Assembly (NCBI GenBank): GCA_947488235.1
Contig: CANLAQ010000010.1
Location: forward strand, 1-63,975
Length of the DNA: 63,975 bases
Direction of reading: 5' to 3'
Source of the DNA: Flavobacteriales bacterium
GTDB taxonomy: Bacteria; Bacteroidota; Bacteroidia; Flavobacteriales_D; Crocinitomicaceae
Made by a program: the position numbers and the translations under genes. Below, one piece after another: positions 26,123 to 35,531 of the stretch. Under the pieces are notes generated by a model that saw only the letters and a list, made by a program, of their open reading frames with translations, had not been told where the DNA came from and did no database searches. Position 1 is the first letter of the stretch; each line of letters starts with the position of its first letter.

Positions 26123-26746
26123 ATGAATAAAAGAACTTCATATTCCGAAATTTTCAAAAAATATGTCCCCATAGAATTTGCGTCTATGCTTGCAGATTTA
26201 TTGATTGGAACCAATGTTAAGTTTAAGGTGGTACGCGGCAGAAAAACTAAATTAGGTGATTTTCGCTATGGATCCGACTTGCCGAAGCCTATCATTACTG
26301 TTAATGGAGACTTAAACCCTTATGCTTTTTTGATCACAGCATTGCATGAATTTGCTCATTATCACACCTACATAAATTATAAAAATAGAGTTCAACCTCA
26401 TGGTGAAGAATGGAAAACAGCCTACCGAACTTTGCTGCTGCCTGTTATTGATAGTAAGCACCTGCCAAAAGACATTGAAACTGCCTTAATGCGCTCCTTA
26501 ACAAATACAAAAGCTTCTTCATGTGCTGACATCCACTTAAGCAGAGCGTTGGACCAATATGACCTCAAGGATGAAGAACCCTTGCTATGTTTAGAACAAA
26601 TATCCAAAAACACTACCTTTGTACTCAACGGAAAACAATTTGTGAAATTAAACAAGCGCAGAACCCGCTATGAATGTCAAGAAACAACTAGCGGAAAAAT
26701 TTATTTAGTGCATGCATTAGCAAAAGTTACGATAATTGAATTATGA
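26123..26746 (+). CDS. SprT-like zinc metallopeptidase-domain protein
   Basis: 207 residues. Zinc ligands are His75 and His79 with catalytic Glu76 in LHEFAHYHTY, and probably His93 in QPHGEEWK, the SprT arrangement HExxH-x(n)-HGxxW. The C-terminal region has FVLNGKQFVKLNKRRTRYEC. SprT relatives include the DNA-protein crosslink protease Spartan; the short bacterial forms are uncharacterised. There is no obvious zinc ribbon, since only three cysteines occur, spread over the C-terminal half. It overlaps manC by 4 bp (ATGA) and so is the first gene of sprT-manC-dusB. Confidence 0.87.
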   Translation: MNKRTSYSEIFKKYVPIEFASMLADLLIGTNVKFKVVRGRKTKLGDFRYGSDLPKPIITVNGDLNPYAFLITALHEFAHYHTYINYKNRVQPHGEEWKTAYRTLLLPVIDSKHLPKDIETALMRSLTNTKASSCADIHLSRALDQYDLKDEEPLLCLEQISKNTTFVLNGKQFVKLNKRRTRYECQETTSGKIYLVHALAKVTIIEL

Positions 26747-27828
26747 TGAATAATAATTATTGCCTAATTATGGCAGGGGGAGTAGGCAGCCGATTTTGGC
26801 CTAAGTCTACATCAAGTTACCCCAAACAATTTTTAGATGTTTTGGGGATTGGAAAATCTCTTCTTCGCTTAAGTTTTGAGCGCATGCAGAAGATTTGTCC
26901 GGACGATCAAATTTATATTTTAACCAATGAAGATTATCTCAATTTGGTATTGCTTCAGTTACCTGAACTTACCGCATCTCAAGTAATTTGCGAGCCTTTG
27001 CGTAAAAATACAGCGCCCTGTATTGCCTATGCATCTTCTAAAATTTATGCAAAAAATAAAGAAGCAGTTTTAATTATAGCACCTTCTGATCATCTAATAA
27101 TTGATACCAACCGTTTTTGTGAGTTGATTCATACTGCTGTTGATACCGCTGTTAATGAAGAGCAATTGGTTACCCTTGGTATTCATCCGACACGCCCTGA
27201 TACAGGATATGGTTATATTGAATTTGATAAAGAGGCTAATAAAAGTCCAGGCAGTGTAAATAAAGTTTTGCAATTTAGGGAAAAACCTAATTTTGAAACC
27301 GCTCAGGAGTTTGTGTCAGCAGGCAACTATTATTGGAATGCGGGAATATTTGTTTGGAAGGCAGCAACGATTATTAATGCATTTAAATTATTTCAAGCTC
27401 AATTATTTGATCTTTTCTGTGCCAATGAACAAATGTATAATGGCAATGACGAAAAAGGTCTTGTATTAACTGCTTTTCAAAAATGTGAAGATATTTCTAT
27501 TGACTTTGCCATCATGGAACATGCTAAAAATGTTTCAGTAGTGCTAGCAGATTTCGATTGGAGTGATTTGGGAACCTGGGGAAGTTTGACTGATCATTTA
27601 GATAAAGATTCAAATAATAATGCCGTAGTTGGATCAAGAGTATTGATGTATAATTCGAAAGATTGTTTGGTGCATGTCCCATTAGAAAAATTGGTAGTTC
27701 TAGATGGCTTAGAAAATATGATTGTTGTTGAATCCGACAATATTCTGCTTATCTTGAAGAAAGAAAATGAGCAAGAATTAAAAAAATACCTTAAGGATGT
27801 TTACGCTCAATTTCCAAATTTGGGCTAA
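26743..27828 (+). CDS. manC: Mannose-1-phosphate guanylyltransferase
   Basis: 361 residues, the short form without the phosphomannose isomerase domain. The nucleotidyltransferase signature AGGVGSRFWPKS (about 11-22) and FREKPN are present, together with YYWNAGIFVWKA and FDWSDLGTWGSL, which are specific for GDP-mannose pyrophosphorylases. It makes GDP-mannose for glycans or GDP-fucose. Two ATG codons occur at 26743 and 26746; the first overlaps the SprT stop as ATGA. dusB starts on the last base of its stop, so the three plus-strand genes are translationally coupled. Confidence 0.95.
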   Translation: MMNNNYCLIMAGGVGSRFWPKSTSSYPKQFLDVLGIGKSLLRLSFERMQKICPDDQIYILTNEDYLNLVLLQLPELTASQVICEPLRKNTAPCIAYASSKIYAKNKEAVLIIAPSDHLIIDTNRFCELIHTAVDTAVNEEQLVTLGIHPTRPDTGYGYIEFDKEANKSPGSVNKVLQFREKPNFETAQEFVSAGNYYWNAGIFVWKAATIINAFKLFQAQLFDLFCANEQMYNGNDEKGLVLTAFQKCEDISIDFAIMEHAKNVSVVLADFDWSDLGTWGSLTDHLDKDSNNNAVVGSRVLMYNSKDCLVHVPLEKLVVLDGLENMIVVESDNILLILKKENEQELKKYLKDVYAQFPNLG

Positions 27829-28832
27829 TGGTAAAAATTAGAAATATTGAATTAGGTGAGTTTCCATTATTGCTTGCTCCTATGGAGGATGTGAGCGATC
27901 CACCTTTTAGAGCTTTGTGTAAAAAACATGGTGCTGATCTCATGTATACTGAATTTATATCATCTGAAGGTCTTATTCGAGATGCAGCAAAGAGCGTTCA
28001 GAAAATGGATATATACGCGTACGAACGACCTGTTGGTATTCAGATTTTTGGTTATGATATTGATAGTATGCGAGAAGCAACTAAGATTATTGAAAAAACC
28101 AACCCAGACATTATTGATATTAATTTCGGTTGTCCCGTTAAGAAAGTTACTTGTAAAGGCGCAGGCGCTGGAATGTTACAAGATATTCCTAAGCTCATTC
28201 GCATGACAGATGAAATTGTAAAAGCTACCAATATTCCGGTAACGGTAAAAACACGATTGGGCTGGGATGACAAGACAAAATTTGTAGTGAGTACGGCTGA
28301 AAAATTGCAAGATGTTGGAGTGGAAGCGATTTCAATTCATGGTCGCACACGAGTTCAATTGTATAAAGGCGATGCGGATTGGACCCTGATTGGCGAGGTG
28401 AAAAATAATCCAAGGATGCACATTCCAATTTTTGGAAATGGAGATATTGATTCTCCTGAAAAGGCAATGCTTTATAAAAACCGTTATGGAATTGATGGAA
28501 TCATGATTGGTCGAGCGAGTATCGGGAATCCTTGGTTTTTTAATGAAGTAAAACACTTTATGGCAACTGGAAATCATCTTGCTGCACCAAGTATTAAAGA
28601 TAGAGTGGAAGCTACCTTAGATCATCTTATGATGAGTGTGGAGTGGAAAGGAATAAATTTAGCTTTGGCTGAAATGAAAAGACATTACACAAATTATTTT
28701 AAAGGTATAGCTCATTTTAAAGAATACCGCACCCAATTGGTAACTTCAAATGATCTGCAAGAAATAACTGAGTTGCTGCACTGGATTAAAGACAATGAGT
28801 CACAATTTCAGTTGGTAATTCCTGTAGATTAG
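27828..28832 (+). CDS. dusB: tRNA-dihydrouridine synthase DusB
   Basis: 334 residues. TIM-barrel flavoenzyme that reduces uridine in the tRNA D loop. Family signatures are LAPMEDVSDPPFRAL (16-30), INFGCPVKKV (98-107) with catalytic Cys102, then HGRTRVQLYKGDADW and IMIGRASIGNPWFF. The opening and GCPVKKV identify the DusB clade. It overlaps manC by one base, and its own stop TAG overlaps the TAA stop of the convergent gene at 28829 by sharing bases, leaving no room for a terminator. Confidence 0.95.
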   Translation: MVKIRNIELGEFPLLLAPMEDVSDPPFRALCKKHGADLMYTEFISSEGLIRDAAKSVQKMDIYAYERPVGIQIFGYDIDSMREATKIIEKTNPDIIDINFGCPVKKVTCKGAGAGMLQDIPKLIRMTDEIVKATNIPVTVKTRLGWDDKTKFVVSTAEKLQDVGVEAISIHGRTRVQLYKGDADWTLIGEVKNNPRMHIPIFGNGDIDSPEKAMLYKNRYGIDGIMIGRASIGNPWFFNEVKHFMATGNHLAAPSIKDRVEATLDHLMMSVEWKGINLALAEMKRHYTNYFKGIAHFKEYRTQLVTSNDLQEITELLHWIKDNESQFQLVIPVD

Positions 28833-30166
28833 GCACTTTTCTTTATCTTAAGCTTCTTGTATAGTTTTTGAGCAGGGAAACGGACTGTCCCAAAAATTTC
28901 CTTTCTGTTGATAGAGTCTAAATGAAAGAGGTAAGAAGTGCCTTTAAATTTCCAATTTAATTTATTGTCTAAAGACGGAATCATTTTAGGGGCTTGCTGC
29001 CCAGAATAAAATTGATAATAGCCATCTTTTTTATCCATCTTTAATAATGGGGAGAACAAAAATCTGTACCCTCCCTCATCCTTACGCAATAATCCTTTTT
29101 TAAATAATTGATTGAAGAAGAGCTCACCTTTTTCGTTGGTGTTAAATAATACGGAATATCCTGGCACAATCACATCTTTATATTTTACTACCTCAGTAAC
29201 ATTAAAATCTTCATCCAATTCAGATACGATGATGCGTTCTTTAGCCATTTGTTTTCCTCCCTCAAAAAAGGATAGATCGCCCTCCCAAGAATCAAAAAAC
29301 GCTTGGCTTGGAAAACTTATTTTTTTACCCAATTTTATAAGAAGACTTTTCAGCGGATCACTGGTAGAATTTTTAAATTTAGAAACATCCATATGAATAT
29401 TAATAGATCGATCTGCTTTCTCGGCTTCTTCAAATCCTAAACCATTCGTGTTAGGTTTGAAATTCAATCCTTTGTTTTTTCTCAAGTAATATTTAATTTC
29501 TAGATTCAAAGAATCGCTGTCGTGAGCCAGCATTATATAATCTAAGCCTGCTTTCTTTATTTCAGACCATTCTGAATAGATGACTAAATGTTCTTTTTTA
29601 AATGTTTTTTTAGATAAATATGATTTCCAAAGTGGACTTACATTTAAGAATTTGGCTTCACTTACGCGTCTTTCTATATTTCTAAAAGAATTACCTTGAT
29701 AGAGTAATAAATATTGTTTTCCAAAATGCAGGTATAATTTTAATTCTGGTAAATAATATGCAATATGATGTTTGCTTGAGGAGTCAGCTAGTATCGCTTT
29801 TTTTCTTATTTTATCAATAGCCTGTCTTGTCTTGCTGCTGTCGCTCAAAGAAATCATGGCACCGATATCGCCATTTGTGTTACCAAACAAATACACAGGC
29901 TTTTGTAAATCTAGACCATAAATTTTCCCTTGACCCAAAATAAATTCTGCAGATCCTAGATCTCTAAAAGGAATTTTAAAATGATAAAGCATACCACTGG
30001 TTTCCTTTGCCAAATTAAGAAGGTCTGTTTGCCCAATAAAATCAGCATTAGGTAGCCGATCAATCATTCTAGGAGGTGTGTTTTTCGCGAAAAAATAAGG
30101 CATGAAAAATAAAAAGCCTGCTAATGTTAGCGCTAAAACAATGATAACAATTGATTTCTTATACAT
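28829..30166 (-). CDS. Membrane-anchored protein of unknown function, DUF3352/DUF4836-like
   Basis: 445 residues. An uncleaved N-terminal anchor (KSIVIIVLALTLAGFLFFM, about 4-22) is followed by a long soluble region. It opens with LPNADFIGQTDLLNLAKETSG, the same kind of statement ('residue pair PxA, then D/N-x-x-LL') with which the neighbouring 620-residue protein begins, so the two may be distant paralogues; this is an inference from pattern. Much of the rest alternates beta strands with charged turns. No catalytic motif is seen. It is the last gene of a three-gene operon (gaps of 4 and 7 bp). Confidence 0.65.
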   Translation of the reverse strand: MYKKSIVIIVLALTLAGFLFFMPYFFAKNTPPRMIDRLPNADFIGQTDLLNLAKETSGMLYHFKIPFRDLGSAEFILGQGKIYGLDLQKPVYLFGNTNGDIGAMISLSDSSKTRQAIDKIRKKAILADSSSKHHIAYYLPELKLYLHFGKQYLLLYQGNSFRNIERRVSEAKFLNVSPLWKSYLSKKTFKKEHLVIYSEWSEIKKAGLDYIMLAHDSDSLNLEIKYYLRKNKGLNFKPNTNGLGFEEAEKADRSINIHMDVSKFKNSTSDPLKSLLIKLGKKISFPSQAFFDSWEGDLSFFEGGKQMAKERIIVSELDEDFNVTEVVKYKDVIVPGYSVLFNTNEKGELFFNQLFKKGLLRKDEGGYRFLFSPLLKMDKKDGYYQFYSGQQAPKMIPSLDNKLNWKFKGTSYLFHLDSINRKEIFGTVRFPAQKLYKKLKIKKSA

Positions 30167-30170
30167 TTAT

Positions 30171-32033
30171 CTACTTTGAGAAAATATACATAGTATTGAT
30201 TAAATCTAACATATGTTTTCCTGATTTATCTTCTCCAAGAAATGAATAAGTCAATAGGAAATTGGTATTGTTCTTCGATGTTTTGGTTGATTTTAAATAT
30301 AATTTACCAGACTTTCCTTTCAATGCATTGACCATATCTGCTTGTCTTTGATTTAAAAGGTCACTTGGAAAACGATTTAAAGTCCCTGAAATATCCACGA
30401 ATCCATTCATGAAACCATCATGCTTTAATGATCGAGCCGTCTTTTTTGACAAAGCATCTTTTCCATAGCCATCTGCATGGTTTAACGCTAAATCTTCATC
30501 ATTCGTTAGAATGAATAATCCATTTCTGTTGATCATAAATAAAGGAGCAGCATCTAAGATAGCATTGTTAAATTTCCAATAATTTTCATGTTGCTCAAAC
30601 ATACTGGTAAGTTTACTAAGGTGTTTTAATACTAAATCTGGAATGTCTTTGCGATCAATAGAAAAACCTAAAGTGAAAATTGGCATGTCTTCCGTTGCTT
30701 CTGTCTCCTTTTCGCCATATTCGAATGTTTCTTCATCGTAGTAATACTCTATTTTTTTAGTTTTAATTTTCTTAACGCCATTGAAAGTGCCAAACATACT
30801 TCCTTTGTAAGTCCCAAATAAGGCGTCCTTATTAATGAATTCATTTAATAATTCAATCGTTAAAACATTCATGGCAATATCAGAATTTTTTTCTGAAGAA
30901 AGAATAGGCATGATAACTTCATATGCCTTTTCATACGCCTGTCTCATATTTACATTGTAGGTGAAAAAGGCAGAGTTGTCTTTATTAATATAGGGAATAA
31001 TATTTTTGTCAAACTTTGAATCGTTCATTTCTTCATAGATAGACCCTAATTTATCACCGTATCTTGCTTCCAATGCAAATTCAATAGTATTGTCTTTCAA
31101 AAACCAGTCCCCAAGAATCACATTTCCTGTATATAATTCTCTAATGTCTTGGTAAAGACTAGGCAAGACCGTTTGAAAATACCAAAGACCTTTAGCTTGT
31201 TCAAAATTCCTTGAATTGTCAAGGTAGAATGTTCCCTCAGAAGTATGAGACATTTGTTCTGCGAATCTTTGGTCCTCAGTGGTTAAATTAAGGTGCTTAA
31301 TAAACAAATCATCTAGAATTCCTTCTAATAATTTATTTTGTAATGTAATTTGAACACTGTCTCTCAGTTCGTAATAATTTTTTTCGTTGGGGTCATCTGA
31401 GGCCTCAGGGAAAACTTCAGATTCTCTATTCTCTTCAGATTCTTGAATCGTTGAATCTTCTTCTAAATAAATATCTTCCGTCAATATTCCTTCATCATAA
31501 TAAAAATCATCTCCATATGGATTTCCATTTCCTCTTGCATACCATATTGAATCAGTTTGCTTGTCTATTAATTCCATCGAAGGTTCTACTCGAATTAAAA
31601 TCGCTGATTTTTCATGAATTATTAAGTTGTTAAAGAATGATCCGTAGATACTCACATCTTTATATTTACTCTGTAATTGTTCAAAATCATCAAAAACTTC
31701 AAATAGTTGTTTTTGATCGGAAACACCAAGGGTAAATCCGGAGATTTCATAGTCACTGCTTTTACCATAAAACACATTTAACCTCTGCCCAAAATCAATA
31801 CCAGCATCTTTTAAAGATTTACCATTGGTAGAGCCATCAAATAATTCTTGGTGCACTTCTTCCATAAAATCATAAGTAATTAACGCATCCATTGAAATCT
31901 TTTGCAAGAGTGTTATGTTATTCAAACTAAATACGGTTACTGCTTCTTTTGGAATTAGAGATTCTGATCGTTGAGCCAATAGGGTAGTGCCAATACTTAA
32001 AAAAAGAAGTGGTAAAAGGACAACTTGTTTCAT
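30171..32033 (-). CDS. DUF4836-like exported protein of unknown function
   Basis: 620 residues with a signal peptide ending GTTLLAQ. The mature start, SLIPKEAVTVFSLNNITLLQK, is like the DUF4836 family of Bacteroidota, as is the late stretch FNNAILDAAPLFMINRNGLFILTNDEDL. An acidic low-complexity segment (about 165-215, many E, D and Y) interrupts the fold. No enzymatic motif. It starts 7 bp after the lipoprotein stop and precedes the 445-residue membrane protein by 4 bp. I infer a periplasmic protein working with both neighbours. Confidence 0.7.
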   Translation of the reverse strand: MKQVVLLPLLFLSIGTTLLAQRSESLIPKEAVTVFSLNNITLLQKISMDALITYDFMEEVHQELFDGSTNGKSLKDAGIDFGQRLNVFYGKSSDYEISGFTLGVSDQKQLFEVFDDFEQLQSKYKDVSIYGSFFNNLIIHEKSAILIRVEPSMELIDKQTDSIWYARGNGNPYGDDFYYDEGILTEDIYLEEDSTIQESEENRESEVFPEASDDPNEKNYYELRDSVQITLQNKLLEGILDDLFIKHLNLTTEDQRFAEQMSHTSEGTFYLDNSRNFEQAKGLWYFQTVLPSLYQDIRELYTGNVILGDWFLKDNTIEFALEARYGDKLGSIYEEMNDSKFDKNIIPYINKDNSAFFTYNVNMRQAYEKAYEVIMPILSSEKNSDIAMNVLTIELLNEFINKDALFGTYKGSMFGTFNGVKKIKTKKIEYYYDEETFEYGEKETEATEDMPIFTLGFSIDRKDIPDLVLKHLSKLTSMFEQHENYWKFNNAILDAAPLFMINRNGLFILTNDEDLALNHADGYGKDALSKKTARSLKHDGFMNGFVDISGTLNRFPSDLLNQRQADMVNALKGKSGKLYLKSTKTSKNNTNFLLTYSFLGEDKSGKHMLDLINTMYIFSK

Positions 32034-32040
32034 AGTGATT

Positions 32041-32721
32041 TTATTTATTTTTAAATGGAATTAGCGTTATGCTATTTTCAATCAGTTTATTGTTATTTCT
32101 TAAATCAAATGTATTAACCTTCAGCATACAAGCTAATTTGCTCGGATTTAATTTTGCATTTCCATTATCTGTCCGTTCAATACTTCGATCAAATCTACTA
32201 ATGGAAGTATAAGTCCCTGTTTTCAGTAAATCTACATCACTACTTGCCATTTCATTACTTCTTTTAAATGCTGTTAATGGAACACTTCGTTTTAATGTTT
32301 TTCCATCCCACTCAATCCAACTTTCATTGAGTTCATTGCTGCTTTTTTCTTTGCTTACGGCTATGATTGAATTTTTTATTCCTTGCTCTAATTGGCCAAC
32401 AGATTTAAAATCTACAAAAAGCTTTAAAATTAAATTGGCTTCATCAAATTCTGACCTTACATTACTCAATCCATTCTGACCTTTTAAAGCTGTAGTAAAA
32501 GCAGTTATCTTGTTTTTAATTTCACCCATAGATGGAACTTTTTTTCCATCTAAAGAATCAAGTGCTAATATCGAATTTACTTTTAAACGACTTGAACTTA
32601 GATTAATAGAGTATTTGAATGTCCCAGTGCCATCATTGTGAATCGTTATATCATCTATAAGTTCAATACATGAACTCAAGAGTGAAATGACAATGATTGG
32701 AAAAATAAATTTGCGCAACAT
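32041..32721 (-). CDS. Lipoprotein with DGTG beta-domain, first gene of the envelope operon
   Basis: 226 residues. Signal peptide and lipobox SLLSSC (Cys17). The mature part begins IELIDDITIHNDGTGTFKYSI, a pattern shared with LppM-like lipoproteins in which a strand with DGTG follows the lipid anchor; the resemblance is short. The remainder is a mix of helices (TAFTTALKGQNGL) and strands. A minus-strand TATTTTTG box at 32744-32737 lies 15 bp before the ATG, so this is the operon's first gene. The fact that a lipoprotein, an exported protein and a membrane-anchored protein share one message points to an envelope complex. Confidence 0.68.
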   Translation of the reverse strand: MLRKFIFPIIVISLLSSCIELIDDITIHNDGTGTFKYSINLSSSRLKVNSILALDSLDGKKVPSMGEIKNKITAFTTALKGQNGLSNVRSEFDEANLILKLFVDFKSVGQLEQGIKNSIIAVSKEKSSNELNESWIEWDGKTLKRSVPLTAFKRSNEMASSDVDLLKTGTYTSISRFDRSIERTDNGNAKLNPSKLACMLKVNTFDLRNNNKLIENSITLIPFKNK

Positions 32722-32756
32722 ACTTTAATTGTAAGACAAAAATAATACCCAAATGG

Positions 32757-33467
32757 TCAGAAGAGACTTACTTGTATATCATTGTTATCAACATATTTTT
32801 GCTGAACAATTGAAAGATGAGTGTTTTCGGGTAAAAGCAACTTCGGATTTACGCTATGATGACCCATTTTTGAAGCATCAAAAGTAAGATTAAAATCATT
32901 CAAAGTAGCTTCTCCATTAAGCCAAGACGCTTCATTTTGCTTGTTTAACATAAGGGGCATGCGTTTTTTTACATTGTGAATTTCTGCAAGTAACGCATTC
33001 GCTTCGGTGGTTAGAATACTAAAACTTTTCTTGATTTCTCCTGTTGATAAATCGGTCCATTCGTCATAAATTCCAGCCATAGAAAAGATGCTTTCTTGAG
33101 TTGGATAAATAAAATAAGGCCGCTTCAATTTTCCTACATGGTGCCATTCAAAAAAACCATTTGATGGGATGATACATCGTTGTTTTGAAATTAGCAATTT
33201 AAAGGAGACCTTTTCATGTGCTGTTTCTATTCTTGCGTTGGCTGTTTTTGAAGCAATTTCCATCCAATTCGAACCTTTATACCAGTTTGGAATTAAGCCC
33301 CATTGCATGTTTTGAATTTCTGTTTCAGAAGTAATTATCCGCCATTCTGGAAAAACAAAGGCATTATTATAATAGCTTGGCTTAAATTCAACCAAGTTAT
33401 TGATGTTCTTATTAAATCTTTTTGAAAGTTCTACATTGCTTGAGGTGGATGAATTACTGTAGCACAT
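32757..33467 (-). CDS. SRAP domain protein (HMCES/YedK family), abasic-site crosslinker
   Basis: 236 residues starting Met-Cys-Tyr: after Met removal Cys2 is the N-terminal nucleophile that forms a thiazolidine with an abasic site in single-stranded DNA. The other catalytic residues are visible as Asn in NARIETAHEKV, Glu in SNGFFEWHH and His in AEIHNVKKRMPL, though the last motif reads HNVKKRMP rather than the usual HDRMP. This family protects abasic sites at replication forks. It is the third gene of dnaA-yigZ-SRAP (gaps 15 and 3 bp), a location fitting a replication-linked role; the linkage is what I see, the role is from the family. Confidence 0.92.
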   Translation of the reverse strand: MCYSNSSTSSNVELSKRFNKNINNLVEFKPSYYNNAFVFPEWRIITSETEIQNMQWGLIPNWYKGSNWMEIASKTANARIETAHEKVSFKLLISKQRCIIPSNGFFEWHHVGKLKRPYFIYPTQESIFSMAGIYDEWTDLSTGEIKKSFSILTTEANALLAEIHNVKKRMPLMLNKQNEASWLNGEATLNDFNLTFDASKMGHHSVNPKLLLPENTHLSIVQQKYVDNNDIQVSLF

Positions 33468-33470
33468 AAA

Positions 33471-34085
33471 TTACTTTAGATATATTAATTCCGAACTAAT
33501 GTCATTGATCTTTGATATCATTTCATTCACCTTATTCTTTTCACTTTCTGAGGTAATTATTTCCAGTTGATAAGCATTGTCGCGCTTAACTTTGATATCT
33601 GCTTTCCATTTATATTTGGCACATCTGGTAACCAATCCCATTAGTACTCCATATGCACCTTGAATTTCAAAGCGTACCTTTTGTTCAATCACAATAACAT
33701 CAGATGATTCAATCACGAGTCGCGCACTTTCTTTATAGGCTTGTATCAGTCCACTTGCGCCCAATTTAGTTCCACCGTAATAACGAATTACAACGAGTCC
33801 GACTTGAAGCAATTGGGCTGATTTTAATTGTCCTAAAATTGGTAATCCGGCTGTTCCGCTAGGTTCGCCATCATCAGAGGAACGAAAACTAATTTCATTC
33901 TCTTTTACCGCAATTGCATGACAAAAATGACTGGCTTTTGGGTGTTGTTTTTTGAGTTGGCTTAATTCAATTTTAAAATTATCCAAGGAGACACAAGGAA
34001 AAATAACAGCAATGAATTTAGAATTTTTGACACTTAAAAGTGAAGTAAATGTTGATGCAACACTTCTATACGATTCAGTAGTCAA
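33471..34085 (-). CDS. YigZ family protein (IMPACT/UPF0029)
   Basis: 204 residues. N-terminal UPF0029 domain with SKFIAVIFPC, RSSDDGEPSGTAGLPILGQL (about 72-91) and VVIRYYGGTKLGASGLIQAY (about 98-117), which are the family's signature blocks. The C-terminal DUF1949-like domain follows, with strands such as RFEIQGAYGVLMGLV. Its biochemical role in bacteria is unknown; eukaryotic IMPACT regulates the kinase Gcn2. It lies 15 bp after dnaA and 3 bp before the SRAP gene. Confidence 0.93.
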   Translation of the reverse strand: MTTESYRSVASTFTSLLSVKNSKFIAVIFPCVSLDNFKIELSQLKKQHPKASHFCHAIAVKENEISFRSSDDGEPSGTAGLPILGQLKSAQLLQVGLVVIRYYGGTKLGASGLIQAYKESARLVIESSDVIVIEQKVRFEIQGAYGVLMGLVTRCAKYKWKADIKVKRDNAYQLEIITSESEKNKVNEMISKINDISSELIYLK

Positions 34086-34100
34086 TCCTTAAAATAACCC

Positions 34101-35531
34101 TTATTGAATGGTTAACTTCTTCTCAAGATCTTCAAGATAATGTCTAAATTGCTTATCTGTTTCGGATAAGTTAACAACCGTTCTGCAAGCATGAAGTACT
34201 GTAGCGTGATCTTTTCCACCACAATGTGCTCCTATATTTGCTAAAGACGATTTGGTCATCTTCTTAGAGAAAAACATTGAAATTTGTCTCGCTTGAACCA
34301 CTTCTCTTTTTCTTGTTTTTGACTTTAACATTTCAATTGGAAGGTCAAAGTAATCACAAACAACTTTCTGAATATATTCGATAGAGACTTCTCTCGCAGT
34401 GCTTTTCACAAATTTATCTACCATTTGTTTCGCTAATTCAAGCGTGATGGCTTTTTTGTTAAGAGATGCTTGCGCTAATAGGGTGTTTAAAGCACCTTCA
34501 ATCTCACGAATATTTGTGTTGATAGAGTAAGCAAGGTATTCCACAACATCTTTTGGTAACTCAATACCACTTCCGTACATTTTCTTCTCTAAAATAGCAA
34601 TTCTAGTTTCTAAATCTGGCGTCGCAAGATCTGCTGACAAGCCCCACTTGAATCGAGAAAGCAATCTTTGTTCCATTCCTTGCATCTCAACAGGTGCCTT
34701 ATCAGATGTTAATACAATTTGCTTACCATTTTGATGTAAGTGATTGAATATACTAAAGAATACATCTTGTGTGCGTTCCTTCCCAGCAAAAAACTGAACA
34801 TCATCGATAATTAACACATCAATCATTTGATAGAAATGTACAAAATCATTGGTTGTTTGATTTTTGATAGCATCGATAAATTGATGTGCAAACTTTTCAG
34901 ATTGAACATACAAAACAGTTTTGCTTGGATGTTGCTCCTTAATGGCAATTCCGATAGAATGCGCTAAGTGAGTTTTTCCAAGACCAACTCCACCATAAAT
35001 TAATAATGGGTTGAAGGCAGTTCCACCTGGTTTATTTGCAACAGCATATCCTGAAGCACGCGCCAAACGATTGCATTCTCCTTCGATGAAATTTTCAAAA
35101 GTAAAAGCAGGGATTAAATTAGATTCAATATTTACTTTCTTTAATCCTGGGATAATGAATGGATTTCTTATTTGCTTTTCCGTTGCGTGTATCGGCATAG
35201 ATACCGGCGTGTTGCGCAATGAAGCATTATTTTGTGTAGGTAATTTTACTGTGTAAGGTACAGAGTTGGTATTGTTACTCTCCATAACAATTGAATATTC
35301 TAAACTTCCTTCTGCACCGATTTCTTTTTTAACGACACCACTTAATAGTTTGATGTAATGTTCTTCTAACCATTCATAGAAAAAATGCGAAGGAACTTGG
35401 ATTGTTAAAATACTGTTTTCCAATTTAATTGGAATAATAGGTTCAAACCAAATTTTGTACGCTTGTAAAGAAACATTGTCTTTGATTACTTTTAAACATT
35501 TCCCCCAGGCGTCTTCGTGATTGTTATTCAT
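34101..35531 (-). CDS. dnaA: Chromosomal replication initiator DnaA
   Basis: 476 residues, all four domains. Domain I (1-85) with CLKVIKDNVSLQAYKIWFEP; a variable domain II; AAA+ domain III with Walker A GGVGLGKTHLAHS, Walker B VLIIDDVQFFAGKERTQ, and the sensor LLSRFKWGLSADL with the arginine finger; and the DNA-binding domain IV ending in the GGKDHATVLHACRTV signature. It leads dnaA-yigZ-SRAP. dnaN lies 4.1 kb away on the same strand, closer than is usual in Bacteroidota. The intergenic region upstream is described separately. Confidence 0.98.
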   Translation of the reverse strand: MNNNHEDAWGKCLKVIKDNVSLQAYKIWFEPIIPIKLENSILTIQVPSHFFYEWLEEHYIKLLSGVVKKEIGAEGSLEYSIVMESNNTNSVPYTVKLPTQNNASLRNTPVSMPIHATEKQIRNPFIIPGLKKVNIESNLIPAFTFENFIEGECNRLARASGYAVANKPGGTAFNPLLIYGGVGLGKTHLAHSIGIAIKEQHPSKTVLYVQSEKFAHQFIDAIKNQTTNDFVHFYQMIDVLIIDDVQFFAGKERTQDVFFSIFNHLHQNGKQIVLTSDKAPVEMQGMEQRLLSRFKWGLSADLATPDLETRIAILEKKMYGSGIELPKDVVEYLAYSINTNIREIEGALNTLLAQASLNKKAITLELAKQMVDKFVKSTAREVSIEYIQKVVCDYFDLPIEMLKSKTRKREVVQARQISMFFSKKMTKSSLANIGAHCGGKDHATVLHACRTVVNLSETDKQFRHYLEDLEKKLTIQ

